A stretch of 64,000 bases of DNA from Teratosphaeria epicoccoides (GCA_021401465.1 JADDMT010000086.1:1-64000); one strand, 5' to 3'. Positions 32,839 to 43,897 are shown, numbered from the stretch's first letter. Numbers and translations: made by a program. The notes: a model not told the origin generated them from the sequence alone.

Positions 32839-35545
32839 ATGTTATCTAGCAGCAGTTTAAATTACTATATAGCGAATGACAAAGGCGACTAATATAAGAA
32901 GCTACCTATATATAGTAGCTATGCTAACATGCATACAGACGATAACATACTAGTCACAAAGAGACTAGATGCATAAGCGGTTATCCTTACTACTAAGGCG
33001 GAATTAGCTATACAAGAGGCCTTAGTCATTGTCTTGTAACGCGTGACAAGATAGTAGCAAACCTAAAAGTAACAGGATAAAGACATAGTAGCTAAGCATC
33101 TGTTAAGGCTATTATAATATCCGACCTACTAATTATAGGAGTAACAGTAGTAGTCAAAACTGCCGCAACAGCGAGTCTCGTAGCTACTAGGGTAATAGTA
33201 GTAGTCAAAGTCAGTCTAGGAGCTAGTTAAGTAGCCGTCAAGGCTATAATAGTAGCTAGACTACAAACTCCGACTAAGGATACAACTATTCTAGTAGCAA
33301 AGATATACGTAGTAGCCCTCCTGTGCATAAAGACAAGTTAATCGAGCCTTTACTTGTTAAAGTCTAAGAACTCTTGTAGATAGACGCTTTATAAGGGCGG
33401 AAGGGCAGTTCTATGCTATACCCTATAGCTCCTACTTACTAGCCAAGTTATAAGCATATTGTAATAGACTAGTAGCTCATAGCGCGTGATATACTAGGGA
33501 TAAAAGGTCGAGTTAGCTCGAGGCTAGACGACGTAGATTTAGATACTATAAGTACCTACGTAAGTCCTATAAGGAGGTACTAATGTTAGGGGTGTAGATA
33601 AGGTAGAGGTTACGTTAGTGTTATAACAACTACATGAATAGGGTTAGAGAAGCTATACTCGCATAGTCTAGCAAGGTAGACAATAAGTAGGGATTAAAGG
33701 ACTAGGCTACAGACATCTTAATAGAAAGCAGATTCAAATGCGAGAACAAAGAAGAGGTAAGGAGAGAAGGCTTAGATGTTGTCGAAAGCGCTAACATGTC
33801 ATAGGACTAGAGGTTTCTAAGCCTGCTCGTAATCTTTTATATGAAGAAGGCATTCTTCTAGTTTAATTAGAAACTAGCATAGAATCCTTTAGAGTCACGT
33901 AAGGTAAACGCTTTCATGTTAAACAGCATATGTGCTACTATTACATACCTACTAGCTTAGATCAGAAATGGCCCTTCGGAGTTTAAGACAAAGGCTAGTA
34001 AGACAAGATAGGTTCTAGTTAGTAGTGTCAATATCGATGATATCTTCAGAAGAAGTATTAGGAAGAGCTTGATGCTAACAGACAGGAGGTTATTATAGCG
34101 ACTATTATAGCACGTATATTAGGGGAGGAGGACAAAGGCAAGATAGCACTACTAGTGTAGGTAGCGCTAGCTATTAAGAAGGATCGCGGCATGACAGGCT
34201 TAGAGAGGGAATATAAGGACTTATAGAGGCGAAAGGTACTATGCGAGAATAGTATGTAGGAGACATTGTCGAGAGGGCCTATGCTAACTTCTGCTAGGTT
34301 ATACGTAATTATTAGGTTAGCGTAGTGTTAGCCTAACACGAGGATCAAGCTAGGCCTTAATGTTATTAATAGTAGGCGTTCGCAAGCATGTAGCGGATGT
34401 TTAAGCATATACTAACAGAGGGAGTAAGGGCTATAATAGCAAAAGGGCAAATGTTAGTAACTATAGTAGTAAGGCAAGCGATTATGACAGTAACGACTAG
34501 CTAATGTAGGGACTAGAGGAGCCATTGTCACAGGACACACTACATGACAGTGTTATGACAACAAGGTTAGTTTCTTGTCTAATATCACGGCCATAGTTGC
34601 TAACATGTACTTGTCTAGTACAAAAGCTACTATAGTTAATAAGCCCTAACCTAGACACATGTAAGATGAAAGGTTAGTAGCCTTAGCCCGTCGTGAGGGC
34701 TAGCTATTACTAACAAGGCGGAAGTAGTAAGAGGCCTAAGCTACAGAGTAGGCAGTTAATTATGACTAGTGTAGACAAGCGGTATAGGCAAGGGGACTTA
34801 TGTATTAACTAAACTATACTAATAACAGATAAACACTAGCATGGCTCTAGCGAGAGGCAAAACGTAAAGACTTACTAGAGTAGGCACATAGTAAGTATAA
34901 TTATTAACTCTACATAGTAGTGTACTTAATGATAATAGCTATAGGACATAAAGCTTAACTACAAAGGACAAAGACTAAGGCAATAGTAGGAGCTAAGCTT
35001 TGCTAGAAGTAGAGGCAAAAAATGCTTAGTAAGTATGCTAGTAGTATACTAGCGTTATAATACTAACATACTAGTACTTCGATATTAATAGGAGGTACTA
35101 GTAGTAGTTTAGTAGCTATAGGGTATACATTAGCTAACGATTATAATGTAGTATAGTATGCGCTCTACTTAATTAGTGTGATCTTATAAGCAACTAGTTA
35201 AACATTATAGAGAAGGTAGAGGATACACTTAGCAACTCTAAGTTAAGGGATAGTCAGTTATAGTAGCATACTACATTTATAGACTTAACCTTATTAGAGC
35301 AGATTAAGGGTTATAGTAACAAGGTCTTTAATAATATAACCTTTAAGAAGCTACAAGAGAGGCAAAATAGTAGCGCTTTAGGAGAGTTAGTAGTAGTAAA
35401 GGTAAGCTAGTAGAATAGAATAGAGGATAAGAGCAAGTAGAAGAGTTATGTGTAAGGGCTAATACAGGATATATAGAAAGTATGTAGTAGCTATGCATTT
35501 GTTACTAGCTATACTATTTAAGGTCTTTAGGCATAAGGCGTAGGT
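32839..35545 (+). pseudogene. Unidentified RIP-broken gene rich in Gln/stop codons
   Basis: From ATG at 32839 a plus-strand frame runs to about 34050. It switches frame near 34030-34060 and continues to about 35190, then shifts again to end near 35545. Nearly every interruption is TAG or TAA, at places where Gln or Trp would fit, including long runs such as QQQQ. If those are restored the product is about 850-900 residues, with a Gln-rich N-terminal third, an Arg/Lys-rich middle (RRRRFRYYKYLRKSYKEVL) and helical C-terminal parts. I do not recognise a family. A transposon-encoded protein is the simplest guess, since it lies in the repeat block and shares its mutation pattern. Confidence 0.4.
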
Positions 35546-36306
35546 TAGATATAGTAGCTTGCTTGAATTCAAGAGGTGTTATAAGAGCTATATTTAAGCT
35601 ATATATGTGTTTAGTATTAGCAAATCTGCTTAATTTGCATTATATGTCAGATTTAGTATTAATAGTAAAAGAGCATAGTATGACAATAACAGGATATGTA
35701 GTATTAACTAAAATCATGACTTTAATGTCTATTATATGCAAATTGTTTTAATTTAAGTAGCTTGGCTCGCATGCCTAAGCTACTTGCTACTAGTATACTA
35801 CTAGTAGTAAGTTACTTACTAGTAGCACTCTTATACTCTAAGCTACTTGCGTCTGTAACACAAGTAGCTTAGGAGAGGCTAAGTTTCTTAGGGGTACAAG
35901 TAGGCCAAGTTAGACAAGTAGGTAAGTAAGCTAAGTAACATAAGTTACTTAGTCTACTTAGGGCCTTAATTTTCAAGACATAGTATAGGATGCAAATTTA
36001 AATTATAAGTAATATTTAGTTTGCAAATAATGCGTTCTTGTAACTAAGTAGTCTCTAAGGATTATTAAAACCTAAGAGTCTATAGAATTGCGACCTAGGC
36101 TTATAACTATTAAAAATATAGTACTGTTTTATAGTGTTCTAAATACATAGTATTTTAGATAAGTGCTATTACTCCTATCTATAATCTTCTGTAGAGGCTT
36201 GTAGTTATAACACATACTACTATAGTGTTCTAGTAATATAGCCTTGTCTTGTATTAGACACCTTGCCTTGCAACTAGTAGGGCTTACTAAATAATAGTAT
36301 TATACA
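35546..36306. other. AT-rich stretch with AAGTAGCTT-type inverted words; no gene
   Basis: It contains no convincing frame. The 62-codon open frame at 35563-35751 is likely chance in AT-rich DNA. Between 35755 and 35960 the words AAGCTACTT, AAGTAGCTT, TAAGCTACTTGC and CAAGTAGCTTAGG recur in both orientations. Composition returns to that of gene space at about 36,300. Confidence 0.5.
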
Positions 36307-37353
36307 CTAGCTTGTTATAGATGTCATATCTTTTGTAGCTGCAAAGATTAATGCGTCTACATTAGGAATCACATATCGCTTTGCTAGGATGCTTGACTTG
36401 AATCCCGAATGTATCCGCGGTGCAGGTCGCATGGCATTATTTACATGTGCAAAAGCTGATGGTGGTCCAAGCGTCATACGCTGACCTCGCATCAGGCCGT
36501 TTGTTGAAGCTTTGCCCCTGCCGTACGAGACACGCCATCGCATGACCATATGCCGAGACGTATGGACGTTGTGGAGCTGGTCGTCCACAGTTCACGTTCT
36601 CTTTGCGCAATCGAGCAAAGTCAACGTAAGAGGAAGCGCCCGGCAGAGGCATCGCCGACCAATCGCAGGAGACAGCACCGGGCGGCTGGCTCCACTGCAA
36701 GTCCGGTCAGCGGCACGGTATGGCGAACAGTGGCGGCGAACCGATGGCCATAGTTGCGTCCAATCAGAAGGACCAGACGGTCATGGGGGGAGGACGTTTG
36801 TTATCAATCGAGCTCGAATGTGAAACATGAGGACGGCGACGTGCAGGGTTTCTCTTTGAGAGAAGCGGTCGCGAAAGCGTTGGAGGTCAGTCGGGCGTAC
36901 CGCCGTTGAGCAGGGAGCTCATGGTACAGTACAGCTAGTCCCCTAGGCCGGCGATGCTTAGAGCGATGCACCTTGCCCATCGTCGGACTGATACTTGTAT
37001 TGTTAGAATGAGGGAGGCATTGGCACGCGGCCTCGCGGCACAAGTGCTGTGCCTACCCTACTGATCACAGAGCCTGTTGCTTTCTGTGCCTCTCTGCAGT
37101 CTACTGAAAAGCGGTATTATTCTTGTCCTCCTTCTGCTCTCTGCACGCTTCTCCCGCATCAGAAGAAGGCGGTGTTGGAGTCGGGGCTGACTACTGTACT
37201 ACACACCTGCAGGACCAGTTCACGGGTCAACCTGCCATCTGCATATACATTTCCACCAAGCTGCAGGCAGCCGAGTTATGCTCGAAGAGCAGCGAGTCCT
37301 CCAGTATCCGCCATCAAGACTTGCCATCCTGCTCTCTCGGCGGATTCTCCACA
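36307..37353. other. Intergenic start of gene space
   Basis: GC content rises and CpG reappears from about 36,310. Short overlapping frames on both strands (36307-37043) show no domain and no consistent codon pattern. They look like chance frames in GC-rich DNA. The last 230 bases read open in frame with the next gene, but no conserved start context is seen before 37354. Confidence 0.5.
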
Positions 37354-37947
37354 ATGGTCGATACTCCGAGGACGTCGCCCAGGATGCCACGTGAGGAGCC
37401 CAGCCATGCATATATACCAAGAAGCTGCCCGGCAAGCTTGCCTCACAAGCCAAGCAAAGACGATCTAGGCACCTCATCCTTCACCTCACCATGGCCCGAG
37501 CGACCATTGACTCCCACATCCGCTGGCCCGCCGGCACCATATGAGACACCCGTCTACATCCCGCCGTCATTGCACACATCGGCTTCGGCGCCCGCACCAG
37601 GCCATGCGCCGGCCCCGAAACATGCACAGATGGCGGTACACGGCTACCTTTCAAGGCCGCCGTTGACTCCTCCCGACAGCTTTGAGGGCGAGCTGCCTCA
37701 ACAAGACTCGCGAGATGCTGCGCCAAAGATTATAGCCATACCGGGGACCATGTCAAGCCGCTCTACTCCACCCGATCGACGGCCCAGGTCTCTGCAGAGG
37801 CCTCCGCGGTCGGTGCCGGGAAAGGAACCACATTCTCGGTCGTTTGTCCGTCGCTTCAAGGCTTTTGTGGAGATGTTTAAGAAGGAACCGGTTGACGAGA
37901 ACGATTTTGAGCGGATTGGAGATAAGCACTGGGCGGATGAAGACTGA
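37354..37947 (+). CDS. Hypothetical proline-rich protein, 197 aa
   Basis: I chose ATG at 37354 (context CACAATGG). The frame is open upstream to 37123, so a longer form of 274 aa is possible. The product is rich in Pro, Ser and Thr over its first 150 residues, with several SP/TP sites, and probably disordered. The C-terminus is more structured and charged: a basic segment (SRSFVRRFKAFVEMFKKE) is followed by an acidic end (DENDFERIGDKHWADED). No signal peptide or membrane segment is seen. I do not recognise a family. It is the first gene beside the repeat block and has no in-frame stops or RIP-like bias. Confidence 0.6.
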   Translation: MVDTPRTSPRMPREEPSHAYIPRSCPASLPHKPSKDDLGTSSFTSPWPERPLTPTSAGPPAPYETPVYIPPSLHTSASAPAPGHAPAPKHAQMAVHGYLSRPPLTPPDSFEGELPQQDSRDAAPKIIAIPGTMSSRSTPPDRRPRSLQRPPRSVPGKEPHSRSFVRRFKAFVEMFKKEPVDENDFERIGDKHWADED

Positions 37948-39097
37948 TGCACGTCGACGAACGCTGCAAGACTGGAAGCACGTAGTAACGACCTTTACGC
38001 CTTTTCTGAACTCTGGAACACACACGACTCGGAGGCAGTAATCTGGCCTGGCTTTTGAAATGGTCACGGCGGCGAGACTAATTTTCCACTTCCAGGAGGA
38101 ACGATGGAATGGTAATCCTTTTGGGGTCCGGCGAGGGTGTGTGTACACATTGTTGCCCGCTTGTCGTTCGTTTTATCAAGATACCCGGATCGTTGCGGAG
38201 TTGCAGAGCGGGAGTGGTTGAATATGGGATGATGAGTCTACGATTTCAGATTGTGACACGAACTACACTCACAGAAGCAACAAAGCCTCTTGCTCTCCTT
38301 GTGTGAAGGTCCAGTCGCGGGCCTACTGGCTTTTGCGGGTTGTTCCCTGGTCAGAGAGGGACATGCTGTGATGAGCACCAAAGCAAGCAATTCGCATGTC
38401 GAAGCTGGGATGTCGTAGTACAAATACATACCAGATACCAGCCCATCCTGAGCGCTGACAGGAGCAGGAGACCGCGGTTGGAGAGAGCGCACACACATAA
38501 GTGGAGCCGCACATACAAGCTTTCCTCGGTCCGTCCCGTCCTGCAGAACCCCGGCTTCCGTGCGGGTGATTGGCCAGCTCTGCTCCACGCGCCACCAATA
38601 GCAGACAAGCTGGAAGCGCTCTCCCTCTCCCTCACACCTCCACTACATACGATGCCGCCGTTCATCCGCTCGCTGCAGCCCCCCGACAGGTTCGATGTCG
38701 CGAGAGCGCTGCCGGGTCTAGATGTGACACGCTCGCCCGTTTGGGCTTAGAAGATGCATTGCTGCTCCCGGGCGGGATCCAACCAGCGAGACTGGCGCTG
38801 CCAAGACTCGGACGCTGCATGATCGTGGCTGCGTGGTTTGGACCACCGCATGGGCGCCTATCGAGTCTCTTAAGCTGGGCGGCGGGTAAGCTGCACTTGG
38901 ATTCCTGCTTCTGGCTGTCCTTCGTAGATGTCTGTGTCGTGTGGTGGTTGACGTTTCTGCCGTGCCGAATCCTACGTCCGCTGCCATTCGACAAGTGATT
39001 GATCGCGTCGCAGGGCTGAAGAGCTGGAAGGAGGCGGGCACAGAGCTGTGCGGCGGCGGTGCAGTCCCAGAGCTCAGGCAGGGCGCGGACTGTCACG
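37948..39097. other. Intergenic, no supported gene
   Basis: Several overlapping frames of 60-190 codons occur on both strands (for example minus 38662-39231, which also overlaps the next gene's first exon). None shows a domain, a signal peptide or splice logic. I see nothing else of note. Confidence 0.5.
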
Positions 39098-40037
39098 ATG
39101 CTGGGCATGAGATGTGTCCTGGCGGCGGCGGCGGCGACGGTGCTCGAGCTGGCCAGCGCACACACCGTCATCACATACCCAGGCTGGCGAGGAAACAACC
39201 TCCATGCCAACGGCACCTTGCCGAATCTCAACCCCGAATCGCGAGGAATCGACTACAACACCACCGACGGCACATGGTCATACCCATGGGGCATGCAATG
39301 GATGTATCCCTGTACGCGCCTCCACCCACTCTCTCCCGCAACACAAAGCTCCCCCAAGCGCTGACTCACCCACCCCCCACCCATCAGGCGGCGGTCTCCC
39401 CATGGGCGACGCCTCCAACCGCACCAAATGGCCCGTCAGCGGCGGCGCCGTCTCCATTCAGCCCGGCTGGTTCCCCGGCCACAGCACAGCGCTCATCTAC
39501 ATCAACATCGGCATCAACGAGCCCGGCGACCCGGCGCCGCCCAATATGTCGCACCCCATCGTCCCCGTGTTCCAGATCACAGGCCCCAGTAACTCGATGT
39601 ATGGAGGGCAGTTCTGCTTGCCGCAGACGGGCATGCCGGCGAATGTGAGTTTGGAGGTGGGCACGAATATCACGCTGCAGGTGGTGGAGACGGCGCAGCA
39701 TGGAGCCGCGTTGTACAGTGTGAGTTTTTTTCTTCTTTCTTTTTTTTCTTTCCTTTTTCCTCTCTTCATGATTTGAGAGGAAAACTCGAGGGCTGCAGCT
39801 GATTTGATGGGGTGGTAGTGCGTGGATCTGGAGCTTGTGGAGGACGGCAGCCCGGAGGTGGAGCAGGTCACGCCGGACAACTGCTACAACAGCTCGGACA
39901 TCAACTTCAAGCTCGTCTACACTTCGCAGGACCTGACGGCGACGGGGTCCACGAGCGCAGCGAGCCCGGGATTGCGACCGGCGATCTCTGGGCTGCTTGT
40001 AGCGGTGGGAACGATGGCGTTCGGGATGTTGTTTTGA
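39098..40037 (+). CDS. BIM1-like copper protein (X325 family), secreted, probably GPI-anchored
   Basis: Three exons join in frame: 39098-39311, 39388-39719 and 39819-40037, giving 254 aa. The introns are 76 and 99 bp. Residues 1-21 form a signal peptide ending ASA, so the mature protein starts with His22 (HTVITYPGWRG). In this LPMO-like family the N-terminal His is part of the copper site. A second conserved His lies in GWFPGHSTALIYIN. Cys pairs (MYPC, GGQFCLPQ, YSCVD, DNCYN) match the family fold, and several NxS/T sites fit secretion. The last 20 residues are hydrophobic, after a Ser/Thr/Ala stretch, as in a GPI signal. The fungal homologue Bim1 takes part in copper uptake and lacks polysaccharide cleavage. 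This assignment rests on recognised sequence blocks. Confidence 0.88.
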
Positions 40038-41339
40038 TGAGCGGGGCAGCAGCGCGCAACTTGATCGACGGGGGGGTGTTCCAATGTCTCAGCGATATAC
40101 CACGGGTCAGGCGTTCCGGAGTCGGCAATCTGCGCGAGCGAGGCGGAAACTCAATCGTGTCTCGATGCTGGTGGGTCACGAGGCTGTCCATGAACTCACT
40201 GTACGCAGGCAGCCCCCTTTTGAAGTCACGCAGAGATCGCCGATCCTGCAGCGACGGACGGCATTTGTATACAAAGAACCAAATACGACAACCCCTTCCA
40301 GATCACCCGTGCGTATATCGCCTGAGCCTGTGTGCGGCTCAGCCATTCCAGCGCCGTGCTCCACGTACGATAGATGCCGTAGGACACTCGTTTCCAGCCC
40401 GCCACTCCTCACGGCAGTGTCCTGTCGGATGGAGCCGAGATGGCATTGTTGATGAGCAGGGTTTCCCTTGACGCAATCCGCGTTGATTCCTCCACGGGAA
40501 GTGCCAGAAACCAGTTCCTTTTCCGCGCTGGTCGATCATAGGTACTGTTGTACGCTCAACAATGTCGATCATGCGAGGAGTACGGCACAGCGGGCTGGGG
40601 GGGGGGGAGGTTTGCAGAGCGGTCCAACGTCGTGTGTACGTGAGCGATCGGAGAGTCTCTGGCGTGGAGAGGTGTCAAGGGCGATAAGCAGGTCTTGCGG
40701 GCATCGTCGTGTACAGCTCACGCCTGTGTCGTGATGATGAAAGGATAGGGGATTCGGCAGTGGACTCGCTGGATCGCTGGACAACTGCATTTGTGAGCAC
40801 AACTCGTGGGACACTGATCCGTGTTCGACGACTCCGGATCGATGCATCATTGCTGACACACCACCGGCTGCCTCGACCTGCCAGACTGTCAGTTCGCTCG
40901 GCGGGTCATGCCATCAATCTCACTGCTATGGGGGACGGGGAGGATGGTTTGTGGTAGAAATAGGTGGAGTTTCTTGATATGTTGTAGTGTGTCTATTTCT
41001 GCTAGTCTTGAGCATATTCTTCCGGATTCATATTGATATATGAGGTTGGTAGATCTGCTTCCAGAGCACTGCCGCTGGTCGATGAAGCGGATGATGTGGT
41101 TGACGTGCTTGACTGCTCGTCAACCCCGGTGGACCGGACTGCTGATGCCGTTGATGCATCATTAAACACTCCCCACTTTCCAATGCTCACCACACCATCA
41201 ATTTAGTCGAAGTGATGGGAATCATTGATCTTTTTGCTGCTCCCAATAAGCTTGTCCTCATCACTTAGCAGACTTCTCGACTCTCGTGTTGCGCACGATG
41301 TGCACCATCACATGACCTGCATGATGGCCTCCTGTCTTT
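40038..41339. other. Intergenic region between BIM1-like gene and RTT103
   Basis: There is no convincing gene. A run of G lies near 40599-40610. A 63-codon minus frame (41002-41193) encodes a Ser/Thr-rich acidic peptide ending NMNPEEYAQD; it has no partner exon that I can support. The region is the shared 3' side of two convergent genes. Confidence 0.45.
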
Positions 41340-42749
41340 CTATGACTGCCCCAACAGCGCCGCCACCCCATCTTCGTCCACGCCCGCCACATTGGCCCCA
41401 TTGCCAAACAGATCCTCATCTAGCTCATTCGCGGCAGGCTTCGGGTGGCTCATCTTCCTCCTCTTCAGCCTCGGATCCGCCGGCACCTCCCCCGACGCCT
41501 GCCTCACGCGTTCATTCGCCAAATTTTCTAGAAACTGGTTCGCAGCGTCCGCCGCACTGTCCATCGCTGGCGGCGGTTCATACGCAGGAGCCGGCTCATT
41601 GAAGATCGGGGGTTGTTCATAGATATTTTCGGCGCCGGAGGGGTTTGCTTGATATGACATGATGGGATGGGCTGCGGAGAGACCGACAGAGAGGCCGGTG
41701 TCGGTGGCTGAGTCGGGTACGCCGGGTGGCGTGAAGCTCTCGACATCGGGGGGAGGAGGGGTGAAGCCTTCGGCTTCGGGAGCGGCTGGCTCGGCGGCAC
41801 CGTTGGCAGAGTGGCCGTTTGTGGCGTTGATGTTTGCGAAGTCGTGGGTGGATGTGGCGGTGGTGGGAGTGGCCGGGGTGGAGGTGCCACGCATGATGCT
41901 GTCCTCGACCTCTTTCCTGGTCGACTCGATGCCATCTCTTTTGAACGACAAATCGGCCAACGTCGCTTCCTCGCTCGTGACCTTGGCGCGATTGCTTTCG
42001 ATCAGCTTCTCCAAGCCCACCAGCAGCTCCTTCCGGGCTGCAATGCTGGCCTCGACCGCTTCTTCCGCGCGGGCCAAGTTCTTGACCAGTGCGGTCAACC
42101 TATGGGCACGCACGGGCGCTGTCGGGAGCGGGGTGGATGGGTCGGTAGTCTTGGCATACTCCTTCTCGGCGTTGTCTCTCGCCGGCGCCACCGCCGCCTC
42201 GGCCTGGTTGGCGGCCATGTGACTTTTGAACACGGCGTCCAGCTCCGGCGGGACACGTGGGCCAGCCCCGGTCAGACTCTGCCCAAACAGGCTGGCGCCC
42301 AGCTTCTTCTTCTCGCTCTGTCCGCCCTTGCCCCGCTCCATCTCGGCGATGCGCTCGTCGACTCCGCGCAAGATGGCGGGATCGAAGATGTGGCGCTGCT
42401 TCCACACGTCGACGACGCGCTTGATCTTTCCCTGAATCTCCTGACTGGCGCCGCGGAAGGCCAGAGCGGTGGCTTCGGCGATGATGGGCTCGAAGGCCAG
42501 CATGAAGTCGCGCTTGCCCCGCGCGCGCGATTGCTGGACGACTTCGTTGGCGAGGTAGATCAAGTTCAGGCGCTTGGCGGGGCTGGCGTTGGGGCTGGCG
42601 TTGGCTTTGAGGGCGTCGAGGTAGACGGCGGCGGTGCGGTCGGCGTGACGGCGGTGGAACATGATCCATTGGGCGTTGGTGGTGATGCTGTCTTGCGTTT
42701 CGTTCAAGCTGCTCAGCTTGTGCCGCACGGCATCATCGCTGTACGCCAT
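41340..42749 (-). CDS. RTT103: Rtt103-like CTD-interacting domain protein (transcription termination)
   Basis: A single exon encodes 469 aa. I took ATG at 42749 (context CAGCATGGCG). The frame is open 36 codons further upstream, but that part is only translated simple repeat (Asn/Gln/Ser). Residues 1 to about 135 form a CID fold: MAYSDDAVRHKLSSLNETQ, then a QWIMFHRRHAD segment, LIYLANEVVQQSRARGK, FEPIIAEA and VWKQRHIFDP. In yeast Rtt103 this domain binds Ser2-phosphorylated RNA polymerase II CTD and works with Rat1-Rai1 at 3' ends. A coiled-coil segment lies in the middle (about 225-290). The C-terminal third is Pro/Ala-rich, and the end is acidic after an RLKRRKMSH patch. It is divergent from the clathrin light chain gene. 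Confidence 0.88.
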   Translation of the reverse strand: MAYSDDAVRHKLSSLNETQDSITTNAQWIMFHRRHADRTAAVYLDALKANASPNASPAKRLNLIYLANEVVQQSRARGKRDFMLAFEPIIAEATALAFRGASQEIQGKIKRVVDVWKQRHIFDPAILRGVDERIAEMERGKGGQSEKKKLGASLFGQSLTGAGPRVPPELDAVFKSHMAANQAEAAVAPARDNAEKEYAKTTDPSTPLPTAPVRAHRLTALVKNLARAEEAVEASIAARKELLVGLEKLIESNRAKVTSEEATLADLSFKRDGIESTRKEVEDSIMRGTSTPATPTTATSTHDFANINATNGHSANGAAEPAAPEAEGFTPPPPDVESFTPPGVPDSATDTGLSVGLSAAHPIMSYQANPSGAENIYEQPPIFNEPAPAYEPPPAMDSAADAANQFLENLANERVRQASGEVPADPRLKRRKMSHPKPAANELDEDLFGNGANVAGVDEDGVAALLGQS

Positions 42750-42756
42750 GCTGCCC

Positions 42757-42828
42757 GATTGATTGACCGACTGATTGATGAATTGATCGATCGATCGATT
42801 GACTGATTGATTGAGAGATTGATGGGTA
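42757..42828 (+). repeat. Imperfect GATT/GATC simple repeat in RTT103 leader
   Basis: Tandem 4-base units GATT, GATC and GACT lie immediately upstream of the RTT103 start. A similar TTGG/GATT repeat recurs at 47821-47877. Confidence 0.8.
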
Positions 42829-43017
42829 TCTTCTGCCGATGACCACACTATGTTCACGGCTACAGCACGGCACGAATTCGCTTTCTGGGAGAAGAAGATG
42901 CGTGAATAATGTCAAGTCCCTCTCTGTATTTACTGCTCCCACCTGTCCAACGACGCTAGCGGAAGAACTTCGGGTCCAACCCAGCTGCTGCTCGGTCAAC
43001 TTGCGAGCAATCCCGCA

Positions 43018-43068
43018 TTCCCCCTTCCACCCCTTCCACTCCTTTCACCCCTTTCACTCCTTTCACCC
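43018..43068 (+). repeat. CCTTTCACC-type pyrimidine repeat upstream of clathrin light chain
   Basis: Five or six imperfect units (CCCTTCCAC, CCTTTCACC, CTTTCACTC) lie within 70 bp of the start codon. This is probably a promoter or leader pyrimidine tract. Confidence 0.75.
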
Positions 43069-43085
43069 GACAGGCATTAGCGACA

Positions 43086-43897
43086 ATGGCCGACCGCTTC
43101 CCTTCGCTCGATGACTTTGAGGGTGGTAAGCAGGGATACGCTACTCCTACATCTCCGCTCGCTGACCCGGCGCAGGCCAAACAGAAGCACACGGCTCGGC
43201 CAACCTCGAATCCGCTGACGAGCCCTCTGACTTCCTGGCACGTGAGGCCGCGCTCCTTGGAGACGATGCTCAACGATTCGCGACGCCGGCTGACCGCGCC
43301 GCGACCGTCCCAGAAGCAAGCGCCGGTGGTGATCTGCTAGGCGGCGGTGGTCCAGCTTCCGCAATCAATGGCGCAAACGACGATATCATGGGTGACTTCG
43401 AAAGCTCCTTCCCCGCCGTCTCTACCCAAAACGAAGCCGTGGCGCCCGGCGGTACCATTACAGGTTCGACACTCCCATACCAGCCTGCCACACATCCAGG
43501 ATACTCCGGGCCAGACGCATACGAGGAGGAGCCCGAGCTAATACGGCAATGGCGTGAGCGAAGAGACGCCGAGATCGCGAAACGAGACGAGATCAGCGAG
43601 GGCAAGAAGCAGGAGACCATCAAAGCAGCACATCAAGCGATCGATGAGTTCTACGAAAACTACAACAACAGGAAGGAGAAGCAGATTGCCCAGACCGCCA
43701 GGGAGGCAGAAGAGTTCCTCAAGAACCGGGAGGACACAACAAGCGGAGGCACGTCTTGGGAGCGGATTGCAAAGCTCGTGGACCTGTCTGGCAAGGGCGC
43801 AGGAGGCGGCGCACCAGGCACGGGCAAGGCCAAGATGCGTGAGTTGCTCGTCAGCTTGCGGAAAGATGAGCACGCTCCAGGCGCCACGGGTGTCTAG
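43086..43897 (+). CDS. CLC1: Clathrin light chain
   Basis: Exons 43086-43125 and 43176-43897 are joined across a 50-bp intron (GTAAGC..CGCAG, branch GCTGAC) and give 253 aa. The N-terminus MADRFPSLDDFEGG and the acidic, Gly-rich first third (GGDLLGGGG) are typical of fungal light chains. The block MGDFESSFPAV is conserved. The central helix EPELIRQWRERRDAEIAKRD binds the heavy chain, followed by DEFYENYN and the fungal hallmark TTSGGTSWERIAKLVDLSGKG. The protein coats endocytic and trans-Golgi vesicles with clathrin heavy chain. The stop TAG at 43895-43897 is followed by 73 further in-frame sense codons. The usual family C-terminus (LLVSLRKDE..) is already complete before the stop. Confidence 0.92.

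Larger units (their letters stand above)
42750..43085. promoter_or_regulatory. Shared divergent promoter region RTT103 / clathrin light chain
   Basis: There are 336 bp between two divergent start codons. Next to RTT103 is a GATT/GATC simple repeat (42757-42828). Next to the clathrin gene is a pyrimidine tract of CCTTTCACC-like units (43018-43068), typical of fungal core promoters or 5' leaders. It ends in CGACAG, which could be a splice acceptor of a 5' UTR intron. No TATA box stands out. Confidence 0.5.

Noticed and set aside
35563..35751. 62-codon hydrophobic open frame
   Set aside because: It lies in AT-rich RIP debris with no start context, neighbour or family resemblance. A chance frame is likely.
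38662..39231. 189-codon minus-strand frame
   Set aside because: It overlaps exon 1 of the BIM1-like gene on the opposite strand. It is Ala/Arg-rich as expected of an antisense shadow in GC-rich DNA.
41811..42806. 331-codon plus-strand frame
   Set aside because: Antisense shadow of RTT103. The minus frame has the CID motifs and the plus frame has none.
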